Source: Chloroflexota bacterium (GTDB lineage Bacteria; Chloroflexota; Limnocylindria; Limnocylindrales; CSP1-4). Taken from it: a stretch of 64,000 nt of DNA. Position 1 is the stretch's first letter. The number at the start of each line of letters is the position of its first letter. This document shows positions 16,496-25,690 of this stretch, in pieces. The notes under the pieces are model-generated. The model saw only the letters and a program-made list of their open reading frames with translations, searched no databases and was not told where the DNA came from. The position numbers and the translations under genes were made by a program. Location: positions 1-64,000 of the forward strand of contig JAJYLZ010000005.1 of NCBI GenBank assembly GCA_021787395.1. Reading direction: 5' to 3'.

Positions 16496-17800
16496 TTGCG
16501 CATGGACATCCGCAAGTTCGCAGCGGCTGCTGGCGCCGTCATGGTGCTCACAGCGGCCTGCTCGGGCGCCTCGGCGACCCCGTCGCCGACCACGGCACCG
16601 ACGCCGGTCCCGTCCTCGGCGGCCCCGGCCGCTTCGTCGGCGGCCCCGGCCGCGTCGTCGGCGGCCCCGTCGGCCGCGGCCGTCAACCTGACGCCGGCGT
16701 CGTTCGACGCCAGCTTCTCGGCCATGGCCCAGCTCAAGGGCCTGCATGACGCGGGCTCCGGCAGCGTCGCCGTGATCCTGCCGGACACGACCTCGTCGGC
16801 CCGCTACACGGCCTACGACCAGCCGTACCTCACCCAGGCCTTCCAGGCGGCCGGCTACTCCTCGTCCGACTTCTCGATCCAGAACGCGGCGGGCACGACC
16901 ACGACTGAGCTGGCCCTCGCCCAGGCCGCGATCACTGCCGGCGCCAAGGTCCTGCTCGTCGACCCGATCGACAGCACGACCGGCAACCAGATCCAGGCTG
17001 CCGCCGCGGCGGCCGGCATCCCGATGATCAGCTACGACCGGGCCACCTTCCAGGGCACCAGCACGTACTACGTCAGCTTCGACAACGTGCAGGTCGGCAA
17101 GCTGATCGGCCAGGGCTTCATGCAGTGCGTCACCGACTGGGGCGTCAAGAACCCCAAGGTGTTCACCGTGGACGGCGGCCAGGACACCGACCCCAACGCG
17201 ATCGACTTCGCCAAGGGCTACAACTCGGTGGTCTGGGGCCAGTCCGTGGCCCAGGTCAAGGCCGGCGCCACCAACAGCGCGGGCATGACGCTCGTCGGCG
17301 AGCAGCTCGCCCCCGGCTGGGACAATGCCAAGGGCGGCGCGATCTTCCAGCAGGCGTTCACGGCGCACAAGGACATCAACGCCACGATCGAGGCCAATGA
17401 CGGCCTCGCCGGCGCGGTGATCACGGTCCTCAAGGCCGCCGGCGTGCCCGCCAAGAAGATCCCGACCACCGGCCAGGACGCCACGCTCCAGGGCATGGAG
17501 TACGTGCTCCAGGGCTGGCAGTGCGGCTCCGTCTACAAGCCGATCTACCTCGAGGCCCAGGCCGCCGTGGCCCTGGCCACCTACCTGCGCGCGGGCCAGA
17601 CCCCGCCGTCGTCGCTCCTGAACGGCACCACCACCGACCCCAAGAACCCGGCCACCACCGAGCCGGCGCTCCTGCTCACCCCGATGTGGGTGAACGCGGC
17701 GAACATGGAGTCGACGGTCATCAAGGACAAGTTCGTGTCCGTGTCCGACCTCTGCACCGCAGTGGGTCAGTCCGTCTGCACCGCGGCCGGAATCCAGTAG
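16496..17800 (+). CDS. Sugar ABC transporter substrate-binding lipoprotein (xylose type)
   Basis: About 432 residues. A lipoprotein signal ends VMVLTAACSG, followed by an Ala/Ser/Pro-rich tether and a type-I periplasmic-binding fold of the XylF kind (LLVDPIDSTTGNQIQAAAAAAGIPMISYDR, ATIEANDGLAGAVITVLKAAG). Start is uncertain between TTG 16496 (AGGAGG 5 bases before) and ATG 16502 (11 bases); I give the TTG because of spacing. It captures sugar outside the membrane for the ATPase and permease downstream. A strong hairpin separates it from the ATPase, so it is probably expressed more highly than they are. Confidence 0.88.
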   Translation: MRMDIRKFAAAAGAVMVLTAACSGASATPSPTTAPTPVPSSAAPAASSAAPAASSAAPSAAAVNLTPASFDASFSAMAQLKGLHDAGSGSVAVILPDTTSSARYTAYDQPYLTQAFQAAGYSSSDFSIQNAAGTTTTELALAQAAITAGAKVLLVDPIDSTTGNQIQAAAAAAGIPMISYDRATFQGTSTYYVSFDNVQVGKLIGQGFMQCVTDWGVKNPKVFTVDGGQDTDPNAIDFAKGYNSVVWGQSVAQVKAGATNSAGMTLVGEQLAPGWDNAKGGAIFQQAFTAHKDINATIEANDGLAGAVITVLKAAGVPAKKIPTTGQDATLQGMEYVLQGWQCGSVYKPIYLEAQAAVALATYLRAGQTPPSSLLNGTTTDPKNPATTEPALLLTPMWVNAANMESTVIKDKFVSVSDLCTAVGQSVCTAAGIQ

Positions 17801-17821
17801 GCCGCTCCGGCAGAGTCTGAG

Positions 17822-17854
17822 GACGGGCGCCCGCGCGACGCGCGGGCGCCCGTC
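17822..17854 (+). terminator. Strong hairpin between binding protein and ATPase
   Basis: GACGGGCGCCCGCGC and GCGCGGGCGCCCGTC are perfect 15-bp complements with a 3-base loop, followed by TCTT. It lies 22 bases after the binding-protein stop and should limit read-through or stabilise the upstream mRNA. Confidence 0.8.
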
Positions 17855-17893
17855 TCTTGCGCCCGCGCCGCGGGCATCGCGCAGGAGGATGGG

Positions 17894-18742
17894 ATGGACG
17901 TGATGTCACAGGCGAGCCCCGATCAGACGGCCCATCCCGGCGGGACGGGCGTCGGAGCGTCCCCCGGCGAGGAGCCCCTGCTCCGACTGCGCGGCATCAG
18001 CAAGCACTTCGGCGCCGTCCAGGCGCTGTACGGCGTGGACCTCGACCTGCCCAAGGGTCAGGTGACCGCCCTGTGCGGCGACAACGGCGCGGGCAAGTCG
18101 GTCCTCACCAAGTCGATCGCCGGCATCCACCAGGTGGACGAGGGCGAGATCTGGTGGGAGGGCCGCCGGGTCCACATCCGCAACCCCAAGGACTCCGCGG
18201 CGCTGGGGATCGAGACCGTCTACCAGGACCTGGCGCTGGCGGACAACCTCGACATCGTCCAGAACATGTTCCTCGGCCGAGAGCGCCTGCAGAGGGGCCT
18301 GCTCGACGAGGACTCGATGGAGCGAGCCGCGAAGGAGACGCTGGCGAGCCTGCGGGTGACCACCGTGCGCTCGATCCGCCAGCCGGTGGCGACCCTGTCG
18401 GGCGGCCAGCGCCAGGCGGTGGCCGTCGCCAAGGCCGTCATGTGGAACTCCAAACTGGTCATGCTCGACGAGCCCACCGCGGCCCTCGGGGTCGCGCAGA
18501 CGAGGATGGTGCTCGACCTCATCCTGCGCCTCAAGGACCACGGCCTGGCGGTCATGGTCATCTCGCACAACCTCAACGACGTGTTCGAGGTCGCCGACCG
18601 GATCGCGGTCCTCCGCCTGGGCCGCATGGTCGCGCAGGACTCGATCAGCGCGTTCGACCGCCAGAGCGTCGTCGACTACATGACGACCGGCGTGTCCAGC
18701 CGGGCTGTCAAGGGGCCGTCCGCCGACGGCGGGAGGAACTAG
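17894..18742 (+). CDS. Sugar ABC transporter ATP-binding protein (single-domain XylG/FrcA type)
   Basis: 282 residues with one nucleotide-binding domain: Walker A GDNGAGKSVL near residue 63, Q-loop VYQDLALADNL, signature LSGGQRQAVAVAKA near 165, Walker B LVMLDEPTAAL and switch His in VISHNL. XylG/RbsA proteins normally have two such domains (~500 residues); this is the short form, which would work as a homodimer. It has GGAGGAT just upstream and is followed 3 bases later by the permease. Confidence 0.92.
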   Translation: MDVMSQASPDQTAHPGGTGVGASPGEEPLLRLRGISKHFGAVQALYGVDLDLPKGQVTALCGDNGAGKSVLTKSIAGIHQVDEGEIWWEGRRVHIRNPKDSAALGIETVYQDLALADNLDIVQNMFLGRERLQRGLLDEDSMERAAKETLASLRVTTVRSIRQPVATLSGGQRQAVAVAKAVMWNSKLVMLDEPTAALGVAQTRMVLDLILRLKDHGLAVMVISHNLNDVFEVADRIAVLRLGRMVAQDSISAFDRQSVVDYMTTGVSSRAVKGPSADGGRN

Positions 18743-18745
18743 CCG

Positions 18746-20077
18746 ATGTCCGGGATCGACTCCCAGGGTGGCCTCGGGGCCGACGGCACGGCCGCGCCCG
18801 AGGCAGCGGACCTCACCGCCGCCAAGGTTGACATCGTCCCGCCCGAGATCGTCGCCGGCTCCCTGAGCCAGTACTTCCACGCTTGGTGGGCGCGCGTGCG
18901 CGGGGGCGACGCCGGCGTGCTGCCGGTCGTCATCGCGCTCGTCGCCGTGACGGTCATCTTCACGGCCGTCAGCCCCAACCACGTGTTCCTCACGCCCGCG
19001 AACCTGGTCAACCTGTTCGACCAGAGCGCGGTGTTCATGGTCCTCGCGATCGGCGAGGGGTTCGTCCTGCTGCTGGGCGAGATCGACCTGTCGATCGGGT
19101 ACGTGGCCGCCATCGGCGGCATCGTGACGGGCCAGCTGGTCCAGCCCTCCTGGAATTGGCCGTGGCCGATCGCGATCGCTGGCGGCATCCTGGCAGGGGC
19201 CGTGATCGGGTGGCTCCAGGGCACGATCATCACCCGCCTCCGGATGCCGGCGTTCATCGTCACCCTGGCGGGCTACCTGATCTGGTTCGGGGTCATGATC
19301 CAGATCCTGGGCACCGCCGGCAGCGTCGGGGTCTCGTCGAGCGTGCTGGGCAACCAGCAGGCCCTCTACGGGATCGTCTACAGCTACATCGACCCCGCCA
19401 TCAGCTGGGTGGGGCTTGCGGTCATCGTCGTCCTGCTCGGGGGGATGATGTGGCTGCGCGACGCAGGCCGCCGGCGCAGGGGCCTCGTCGCCTCGCCGAT
19501 CGGCCTGACCGTCGCGAAGATCGCGTTCATCGCGGTCGCGGGCGTGGCCGTCGTGGCGATCTGCAACATCAACCGCGGCGTCATGCTGCCGGTCATCGGC
19601 GTGCCGTGGGTGGTGCCCCTCGTCCTCGCGGTGCTCGCCGTGTGGACGATTCTGCTGGAGCGGTCCCAGTTCGGCCGCCACATGTACGCGGTCGGCGGCA
19701 ATCCCGAGGCTGCCCGACGCGCCGGCATCAACGTGGCCCTCGTCCGCACGATGGCCTTCGTGCTGTGCGCGGGCACCTCCGGGCTGGCCGGCATCATCTA
19801 CCTGTCCCAGCAGGGCGCGATGAACACCAACATCAACGGCGGCCAGCTGGTCCTGTACGCGGTCGCCGCGGCGGTCATCGGCGGCACGAGCCTGTCGGGC
19901 GGCCGGGGCAGGGTCATCCACGGCGTGCTGGGGGGCCTGGTCATCGGCGCCATCTACAACGGGCTGTACCTGCTCGGTCTCGAGATCCAGTGGCAGCTCG
20001 TCATCACCGGCCTCGTCCTGCTCGCCGCCGTGAGCGTGGACGCCCTGTCCCGGCAGTCCTCCGGGGTGAGGGTCTGA
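18746..20077 (+). CDS. Sugar ABC transporter permease (XylH type)
   Basis: 443 residues with about 10-12 membrane helices (e.g. PVVIALVAVTVIFTAV, IAIAGGILAGAVIGWLQG) and the monosaccharide-permease segments GEIDLSIGYVAAIGG and GGTSLSGGRGRVIHGVLGGLVIGAIYNGL. Length and order match XylH rather than the shorter RbsC. Its stop overlaps the likely start of the next binding protein. Confidence 0.92.
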   Translation: MSGIDSQGGLGADGTAAPEAADLTAAKVDIVPPEIVAGSLSQYFHAWWARVRGGDAGVLPVVIALVAVTVIFTAVSPNHVFLTPANLVNLFDQSAVFMVLAIGEGFVLLLGEIDLSIGYVAAIGGIVTGQLVQPSWNWPWPIAIAGGILAGAVIGWLQGTIITRLRMPAFIVTLAGYLIWFGVMIQILGTAGSVGVSSSVLGNQQALYGIVYSYIDPAISWVGLAVIVVLLGGMMWLRDAGRRRRGLVASPIGLTVAKIAFIAVAGVAVVAICNINRGVMLPVIGVPWVVPLVLAVLAVWTILLERSQFGRHMYAVGGNPEAARRAGINVALVRTMAFVLCAGTSGLAGIIYLSQQGAMNTNINGGQLVLYAVAAAVIGGTSLSGGRGRVIHGVLGGLVIGAIYNGLYLLGLEIQWQLVITGLVLLAAVSVDALSRQSSGVRV

Positions 20078-21258
20078 CCGCGGCCGACCCGAGTCACGGC
20101 GGCGGCAGACGGCGAAGTCTCGGGCCCAGGGTCCCCCGCGGGCGCCTGGGCCCGCTCCGTCTCGCCCTCGCCGCCGTCGTCGCGTCGGCCGTGATCGCCT
20201 GCGGTGTCGCCGCGCCAGCCTCCCCGCTCGGGGCGTCCCCGTCCGTCCAGGCCGCCCCGAGCCCGGGCGCCACGGGCGTCGCGGCGCCCGGCTGCACCGT
20301 GGGGGTCGCCTGGTTCGACTACCGGGCCGAGCAATGGGTGAAGTGGGACGAGCCGGCCATCAAGGCCGCGCTCGACGCCGGCGGCGCCGGCTACATCGCG
20401 TCCGATGCCAAGGCGTCCGCCGAAGCCCAGCGCTCCGACATCGCGTCCCTGGCGTCCGAGGGGGCGCAGGTGGTCATCATCACGTCGCCGGGGAGCGACG
20501 CCGCCCTGCGGTCGGACGTCGCCGAGGCACAGCGGTCGGGCCTCGGGATCGTCGCCTACGAGGCCCAGGCGGACCTGCCCGGTGTCGTGAGGGTCGCCTT
20601 CGACAACGTCGCGACCGGCCGCGCCCAGGCCGCTGCCCTGCTCAGGATCGCGGCTCCCGCCACACTCGCGATCATCAAGGGGGCCCAGGGCGACCCGGCC
20701 GCGGACCAGCTCCGCCAGGGCTACACCGATGCCGGCATCCCGCCCCTCGGCGCCCCGGCGGCGGCGGTCCGCGTCGTGGCTGAGGTCTCCACGCCCGACT
20801 GGGATCCGCTTGCCGCCCAGCGCGAGATGCAGCAGGTCCTGGCCGGTGGCAAGGGCGTCACGGCGGTGCTGGCCGAGAACGATGCCCTGGCCGGCGGGGT
20901 GGCTGCCGCCCTGCTCGGGACCTCGGACTCCGGCGTGATCGTCGCGGGCGCGGGCGCGGACCTGGACGGCCTCCGCCGCGTCGCCGCTGGGACGCAGGCA
21001 GTGGACACGTGGGCGGACCCGCGCAGGCTGGGAGCGGCGGCTGGGGCGGCTGCCCTCAAGCTGTGCCGGGACCGCGGTCGCCTGCCGGCCGCGAGCTCGT
21101 CGCCACTGCCCGGCGCGGTGACGACCGACGCCTCGGTCCTGCTGGAGCCCACCATCGTGACCAGGACCAGCCTCAAGGCCGTGATCGACGCGGGCTGGGT
21201 GCAGAAGAGCGACCTCTGCAGGGGCGTCCCCGCCGTCTTCGGGACGGCCTGCGGGTAA
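20074..21258 (+). CDS. Second sugar-binding lipoprotein
   Basis: About 394 residues, in the frame that the ORF track shows as 18883-21258. A lipoprotein signal (LALAAVVASAVIACGVA) precedes a periplasmic-binding fold related to the first binding protein (VGVAWFDYRAEQWVKWDEPAIKAAL, AVLAENDALAGGVAAALLG). No ATG/GTG/TTG lies in a sensible place: the best option is CTG at 20074 overlapping the permease TGA (CTGA), so translation may depend on coupling. Both this and the upstream protein end in a similar Cys-containing tail (SDLCRGVPAVFGTACG here). Having two binding proteins suggests two related sugars. Confidence 0.75.
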   Translation: MTAADPSHGGGRRRSLGPRVPRGRLGPLRLALAAVVASAVIACGVAAPASPLGASPSVQAAPSPGATGVAAPGCTVGVAWFDYRAEQWVKWDEPAIKAALDAGGAGYIASDAKASAEAQRSDIASLASEGAQVVIITSPGSDAALRSDVAEAQRSGLGIVAYEAQADLPGVVRVAFDNVATGRAQAAALLRIAAPATLAIIKGAQGDPAADQLRQGYTDAGIPPLGAPAAAVRVVAEVSTPDWDPLAAQREMQQVLAGGKGVTAVLAENDALAGGVAAALLGTSDSGVIVAGAGADLDGLRRVAAGTQAVDTWADPRRLGAAAGAAALKLCRDRGRLPAASSSPLPGAVTTDASVLLEPTIVTRTSLKAVIDAGWVQKSDLCRGVPAVFGTACG

Positions 21259-21333
21259 GGCGCCCCAGCACACCCCGGAACACTCCGGTGGGTCGTTGCC
21301 GACCACGAGGCCCGCGCCTCCGGCAGCGACCGC

Positions 21334-22818
21334 CTACAGCCGCCGGAACGTGGGTGCGAGCGCCGGGTACAGCTCCCGGTAGCGGTCGTGGGCCGCCGCG
21401 TAGGCCGAAGCGTCGGGCCCGGGCTCTGCGACCGTCGCGGCGCGCACCAGGGCGTCCGTCGCCGCCTGCACGGTGCCGAACCATCCCGCGCCCACGGCCG
21501 CCAGGACGGCCGCGCCGTACGCGGCGCCCTCGGTCGTGGCGGGGGTGGCGATCTCCGCGCCCAGGACGTCGGCGAGGATCTGGCGCCACACCGGGCTCGC
21601 CGTGCCGCCGCCCGAGCCGAGGATCCGCTCCGGCCGGGGCATGCCGGCAGCGACCATCAGGTCGAGTCCGTCGCGCAGCCCGAACGCGACGCCCTCCATC
21701 ACGGCCCGCGTGAGGTGGCGGCGGTCGTGGGCGAGCGTGAGGCCGACGAACGCGCCGCGGGCCAGCGGGTCCGGGTGCGGGCTCCGCTCGCCCGAGAGAT
21801 AGGGCAGGAACAGCAGTCCGTCGCTGCCGGCCGGCACCTCCCCCGCCGCCGCGGCCAGATCGCCGAACGGCTCGCCCGGCGCCAGGGCGTCGCGGAACCA
21901 GCGCAGCGATCCCGCGGCCGAGAGCATGACGCTCATCAGGTGCCAGCGGCCGGGGACGGCGTGGCAGAACGCGTGGAGGCGGCCGGCGGGCTCGAACAGC
22001 GGCCGGTCGGTCGCGGCGAAGGTGACCCCGGACGTCCCGACGGACACCGCCACGCGGCCCGGCACGACCGCGCCCACGCCCACCGCGTTGGCGGCCTGGT
22101 CGCCCCCGCCCGCGACGACGGGCGTCCCCTCGCGGAGCCCCGTGGCCGCGGCCGCGGCGGCCGTCACGGCGCCCGTCACCTCCGGCCCCTCGAAGGCCGG
22201 CGGCATCCACGCCGGGTCGATCCCCAGCGCGCCGAGCACCTCCGGCGACCAGTCTCGGGCGGCCAGGTCGAACAGTGCCGTCCCCGACCCGTCCGCCTTG
22301 TCGGTCGCGCGGACGCCGGCGAGCCGCAGCCGGACGTAGTCCTTGGGCAGGAGCACGCGGGCCGCCCGGGCCCAGTTCGCGGGCTCGTGAGCGCGGACCC
22401 AGGCGAGCTTGGGCGCCGTGAAGCCGGGGAGCGCGTCGTTGCCGGTGACCTCCACCAGGCGCCTCGGCCCCACCGCGGCGCGGATCGCGTCGCACTCCGC
22501 GGCGGTCCGCTGGTCGTTCCACAGGATCGCCGGCCGGACGACCTCGTCCGCGGCGTCGAGCAGCACCAGGCCGTGCATCTGGCCCGTCAGCCCGATCGCG
22601 TCGACGTCGTCGCCCGTCCGGCCCGCCGCCGCCAGCGCCCGGGGGATGGCGTCCTGCGCGGCGGCCCACCAGAGCGCGGGGCCCTGCTCTGCCCAGCGCG
22701 GCCGCGGCTGCTCGAACCCGTACCCGGACGAGGCGACGCCGAGGACCGCGCCGCCGCCGTCGATGACGATGGCCTTGGTGGCGGTGGTGGAGACGTCGAT
22801 CCCGAGGACGACGCCCAT
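21334..22818 (-). CDS. xylB: Xylulokinase
   Basis: 494 residues, normal length. FGGY-kinase phosphate loop GIDVSTTATKAIVID at residue 6; xylulokinase-specific GLTGQMHGLVLLD near residue 78; GGGDQAANAVGVG near 240; FLPYLSGERSPHPDP; GSGGGTASPVWRQILADVLG near 403. It phosphorylates D-xylulose for the pentose phosphate pathway. Convergent with the ABC genes, which supports xylose as substrate. No xylose isomerase is in the window. Confidence 0.93.
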   Translation of the reverse strand: MGVVLGIDVSTTATKAIVIDGGGAVLGVASSGYGFEQPRPRWAEQGPALWWAAAQDAIPRALAAAGRTGDDVDAIGLTGQMHGLVLLDAADEVVRPAILWNDQRTAAECDAIRAAVGPRRLVEVTGNDALPGFTAPKLAWVRAHEPANWARAARVLLPKDYVRLRLAGVRATDKADGSGTALFDLAARDWSPEVLGALGIDPAWMPPAFEGPEVTGAVTAAAAAATGLREGTPVVAGGGDQAANAVGVGAVVPGRVAVSVGTSGVTFAATDRPLFEPAGRLHAFCHAVPGRWHLMSVMLSAAGSLRWFRDALAPGEPFGDLAAAAGEVPAGSDGLLFLPYLSGERSPHPDPLARGAFVGLTLAHDRRHLTRAVMEGVAFGLRDGLDLMVAAGMPRPERILGSGGGTASPVWRQILADVLGAEIATPATTEGAAYGAAVLAAVGAGWFGTVQAATDALVRAATVAEPGPDASAYAAAHDRYRELYPALAPTFRRL

Positions 22819-22850
22819 CGGCTCAGGCCCTCCGCTCTGCGGACCAGGCC

Positions 22851-22868
22851 CTATGGCTCCATAGAGCC
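22851..22868. promoter_or_regulatory. Candidate operator upstream of xylB
   Basis: CTATGGCTCCATAGAGCC contains two overlapping inverted repeats (CTATGG/CCATAG and GGCTC/GAGCC), 33 bases before the xylB start in an otherwise GC-only stretch. It could bind the ROK repressor; no second copy was found at the other xylose genes. Confidence 0.3.
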
Positions 22869-22902
22869 GGGAGGCGCCCCCGGCGACCCGACCCGAGCAC
22901 GG

Positions 22903-23688
22903 TCAGCCCGCGCCGCGGTCCGAGCGGCGCAGGAACGCCACCCGGGTCCGTCCGCTTCGAGGGCCGCCCGGCACGTGGACGCGACCGGCGCGGAGCTCGA
23001 CCTCGGCGAAGCCGCCGAGGCCGCCCGTCTCGACCATCGCCGCCCAGCGGCCGTCCGGCGGCAGCGCCACGGGCAGCGCGAAGGCGAGGACGCTCCCCTC
23101 CCCGTCCGGGGCCGCCTCGCCCACGACCGTGTGCAGCCGGCCGAGCAGGGCCGCCGCCAGGTCCAGGTCGCCGGCCGCGATCGCCGCGCGGACCTCGGTG
23201 CTGCGGACCGCCCGGCCGTCCAGCTCAAACGGCGGGATGACCACGACCTCGAACCCCTGCTCCCGGCCGAGCGCGGCCAGCGATTCGGGAGTCCCGGCAC
23301 GCCCGTAGCCGAAGGCGGCGTCGGGCGTCATCAGGAAGCCCGCCAGCGGGCCTCGGGCCGCCAGGCGCGCGACGAAGGCGTCGTACGTGGTCTCGCGCAT
23401 CCGCTGGTCGAAGTGGACCACCACCACGGTCTCGACCCCGGCCGCCTCCATGCGGGCGAACCGCTCATCGGGGTCGCACAGGAGCGGCGGAGCGGAGCCC
23501 GTGATGAGCTCGTCGGGGTGGTGGTCGAAGGTCAGGACCATCGGCCGGGCGTCGCGCGCGGCCGCCTGCTCGACGAGGTTCCGGAGCAGGTACTGGTGCC
23601 CCAAGTGCAGCCCGTCGAACACCCCGACCACGATGAAGGCCGGGTGCTCGGAGGCGTGCAGGCGGTCCAGGCCTCGGGCGATCCGCAC
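22903..23688 (-). CDS. ribF: RibF-like FMN adenylyltransferase, riboflavin kinase domain missing
   Basis: 261 residues from GTG 23688, two bases after the truB stop. The FAD-synthetase half is intact: VVGVFDGLHLGHQYLLR near residue 23, TFDHHPDEL, FGYGRAGTPESLAALG, and RSTEVRAAIAAGD near 160. Bifunctional RibF then carries ~120 residues of riboflavin kinase with a GFPTAN-type motif; here only about 85 residues follow and no such motif is visible. The protein should convert FMN to FAD, but kinase activity is doubtful. A riboflavin-type transporter under FMN control is encoded at 53.9 kb. Confidence 0.82.
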   Translation of the reverse strand: MRIARGLDRLHASEHPAFIVVGVFDGLHLGHQYLLRNLVEQAAARDARPMVLTFDHHPDELITGSAPPLLCDPDERFARMEAAGVETVVVVHFDQRMRETTYDAFVARLAARGPLAGFLMTPDAAFGYGRAGTPESLAALGREQGFEVVVIPPFELDGRAVRSTEVRAAIAAGDLDLAAALLGRLHTVVGEAAPDGEGSVLAFALPVALPPDGRWAAMVETGGLGGFAEVELRAGRVHVPGGPRSGRTRVAFLRRSDRGAG

Positions 23689-23690
23689 GG

Positions 23691-24659
23691 TCAGGTCGAT
23701 GAGCGGGCGTGGGGGCGGCCGTCCGTGGCTGGCCTCGGGACCAGGACCTTGCCCGGGTGCAGGATGCCGTTCACGGCCCGGCAGACGGCCGCGACGCCGC
23801 CGTCGGGACCCATCGCGAGGACCAGGTCCGCGTTGCGCACGTCCAGTGGCGCCTTGGGCCCGGTCGGCAGCCCCTCGCCGAGCCGCCGGACCTCGTCCGC
23901 GGTGACCCGGGCATGCGGCAGGTCCTCGAGGCCGGCGTCCACCGGCCGCAGCACGCGCGCGATCCCGGCCGGCCCCTCGGCCGCGTGCTCGCGGAGGACG
24001 TCGTACGAGACGGCGTCGTCGAGCCGGAACCGGCCCGACTCGGTGCGCACCAGCGCCCCCAGGTACGCCCCGGTGTCCAGCCGCGCACCGAGGTCCCGGG
24101 CGAGCGCCCGGACGTACGTGCCCGCCGAGCACCGCACGTCCACCACGGCGACCGGCCGCGCCGGATCGCGGTCGTCCCACTCGAGCAGCTCGAGCCCGTG
24201 GACGACCACGTCGCGCGGCGTCAGCTCCACGTCCTCGCCGGCACGCGCCATCTGGTAGGCGCGGCGACCGCCGACCTGGACGGCGCTGTACACCGGGGGA
24301 ACCTGCCGCAGGGGCCCGGTGAGCCCCCGCAGTCCGGCCTCCACCGCGCTGCGCGACACCGGCGGCCCGTCGATCGGCGTCCGCTCGCCGTCGATGTCGT
24401 CGGTGGTGGAGGCCTCGCCGAAGCAGATCGTCGCGGTGTAGCGCTTCGGGTGGCCGAGGTGGTACTCGACCAGGCGCGTCGCCCGTCCCAGGAACACCGG
24501 CAGGACGCCGGCGGCGAACGGGTCGAGGGTGCCGCCGTGCCCCACCCGGCGCGTGCCCGACAGCCGCCGCACCAGCCCCACCACGTCGTGTGACGTCGGC
24601 CCGGACGGCTTGGCGACCACGATGATGCCGTCGAGGCCGCCCGACCGGTCTCGGCTCAC
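23691..24659 (-). CDS. truB: tRNA pseudouridine(55) synthase TruB
   Basis: 322 residues from GTG 24659, which overlaps the nrnA-like stop. TruB motifs: DGIIVVAKPSGPTSHDVV at the N-terminus, GHGGTLDPFAAGVLPV with the catalytic Asp near residue 46, KRYTATICFGEASTTDDIDG, and VRCSAGTYVRALARDLG. A C-terminal PUA-like part (VLAMGPDGGVAAVCRAVNGILHPGKVL) is present. It makes pseudouridine 55 in the T-loop of tRNAs. Part of the nusA-infB operon, its usual place. Confidence 0.96.
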   Translation of the reverse strand: MSRDRSGGLDGIIVVAKPSGPTSHDVVGLVRRLSGTRRVGHGGTLDPFAAGVLPVFLGRATRLVEYHLGHPKRYTATICFGEASTTDDIDGERTPIDGPPVSRSAVEAGLRGLTGPLRQVPPVYSAVQVGGRRAYQMARAGEDVELTPRDVVVHGLELLEWDDRDPARPVAVVDVRCSAGTYVRALARDLGARLDTGAYLGALVRTESGRFRLDDAVSYDVLREHAAEGPAGIARVLRPVDAGLEDLPHARVTADEVRRLGEGLPTGPKAPLDVRNADLVLAMGPDGGVAAVCRAVNGILHPGKVLVPRPATDGRPHARSST

Positions 24660-25690
24660 CGCCGCACCGCCGAGGCCAGGCGGTGGGCCGCGTCTCGGGT
24701 CGCTGCGGCCGCCTCGCCGAGCGGCAGCGGGATCGTCGCGCCGGCGGCCCGTGTGTGGCCGCCGCCGCCCCAGGCCGCGCACAGCGCCGTGGCATCCACC
24801 CCGCCGGGCTTGGTGCGCACCGACAGGCGCGTCGTGCCGTCCATGCCCTCCTTGAGCAGCATCGCCACCTCGGCGCTCTCCGACTGGGCGAGGAGGTCGA
24901 TGAGCCCCTCCGAGTGGGCGCCGATCGCGCCGGTCTCGACCAGGTCCACCTGGCGCAGCGTGGACCAGATGACGAGCCGGTCAGCGGTGGTCTCGAGCCG
25001 GTCCAGCACCCGGCCGAACAGCCGGAGCTGGGTGTCGGGCTTGGTGCGGTACAGGCGGCGCGAGATGTCGGACAGCGGCGCCCCGGCCCCCACGAGCCCG
25101 GCGGACACGGCCAGCGTCCGCGGCGTGGCGTTGGGGTGCGCGAAGGTGGCCGTGTCCATCACCACCCCCGCCATCAGCGCAGCTGCCAGGGCGCCCCCGC
25201 CGGCCGTGAGCGGGATGCCGAGGCGGACGGCGAGCAGCGTGACCAGCTCGCAGGTGGCTGCGGCCCCCGGGTCGACCCAGTCGGCCTCGTGGACGCCGCT
25301 GTTGCTCGCGTGGTGGTCGATGACCACGACCGGCAGGTCGGTGAACAGCTCGGGGTGCCGGGTCGCCACGTCGCCGACGCGCTCTGCGGACGCGCAGTCG
25401 GCGAGGATGAGCAGGTCGTACGCCACGCCCGGCTCGGGGTCCCGGCGGAAGCGCTCGACGCCGTCGAGGAACGAGTACAGCGGCGGCACCGGGTCGGAGC
25501 ACAGCGCGGTCGCGCGCCCCCCGAGCGCCTCCACCAGCATGCAGATCCCGATCACCGCGCCGATCGTGTCGGCGTCGGGGTTCTCGTGGCTGACGGCGAT
25601 GACCGAGCGGGCCCCGCGCAGCCGCTCCGCCAGCGCACCGGGCACCGCCTCGACGGCCAGGGCGGCCAGGTCCACGCCGTCGCCGGTCAC
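24656..25690 (-). CDS. nrnA: DHH/DHHA1 phosphoesterase (NrnA-like)
   Basis: 344 residues from GTG 25690 overlapping the rbfA stop (GTGA). DHH domain motifs SHENPDADTIGAVIG near residue 33, ILADCASAERVG, and VIDHHASN near 124; the C-terminal DHHA1 motif is GGGGHTRAAGATI. NrnA degrades nanoRNA dinucleotides and pAp. It usually sits between rbfA and truB in Gram-positive genomes, as here. The ORF track's longer version is an extension inside rbfA. Confidence 0.92.
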   Translation of the reverse strand: MTGDGVDLAALAVEAVPGALAERLRGARSVIAVSHENPDADTIGAVIGICMLVEALGGRATALCSDPVPPLYSFLDGVERFRRDPEPGVAYDLLILADCASAERVGDVATRHPELFTDLPVVVIDHHASNSGVHEADWVDPGAAATCELVTLLAVRLGIPLTAGGGALAAALMAGVVMDTATFAHPNATPRTLAVSAGLVGAGAPLSDISRRLYRTKPDTQLRLFGRVLDRLETTADRLVIWSTLRQVDLVETGAIGAHSEGLIDLLAQSESAEVAMLLKEGMDGTTRLSVRTKPGGVDATALCAAWGGGGHTRAAGATIPLPLGEAAAATRDAAHRLASAVRR

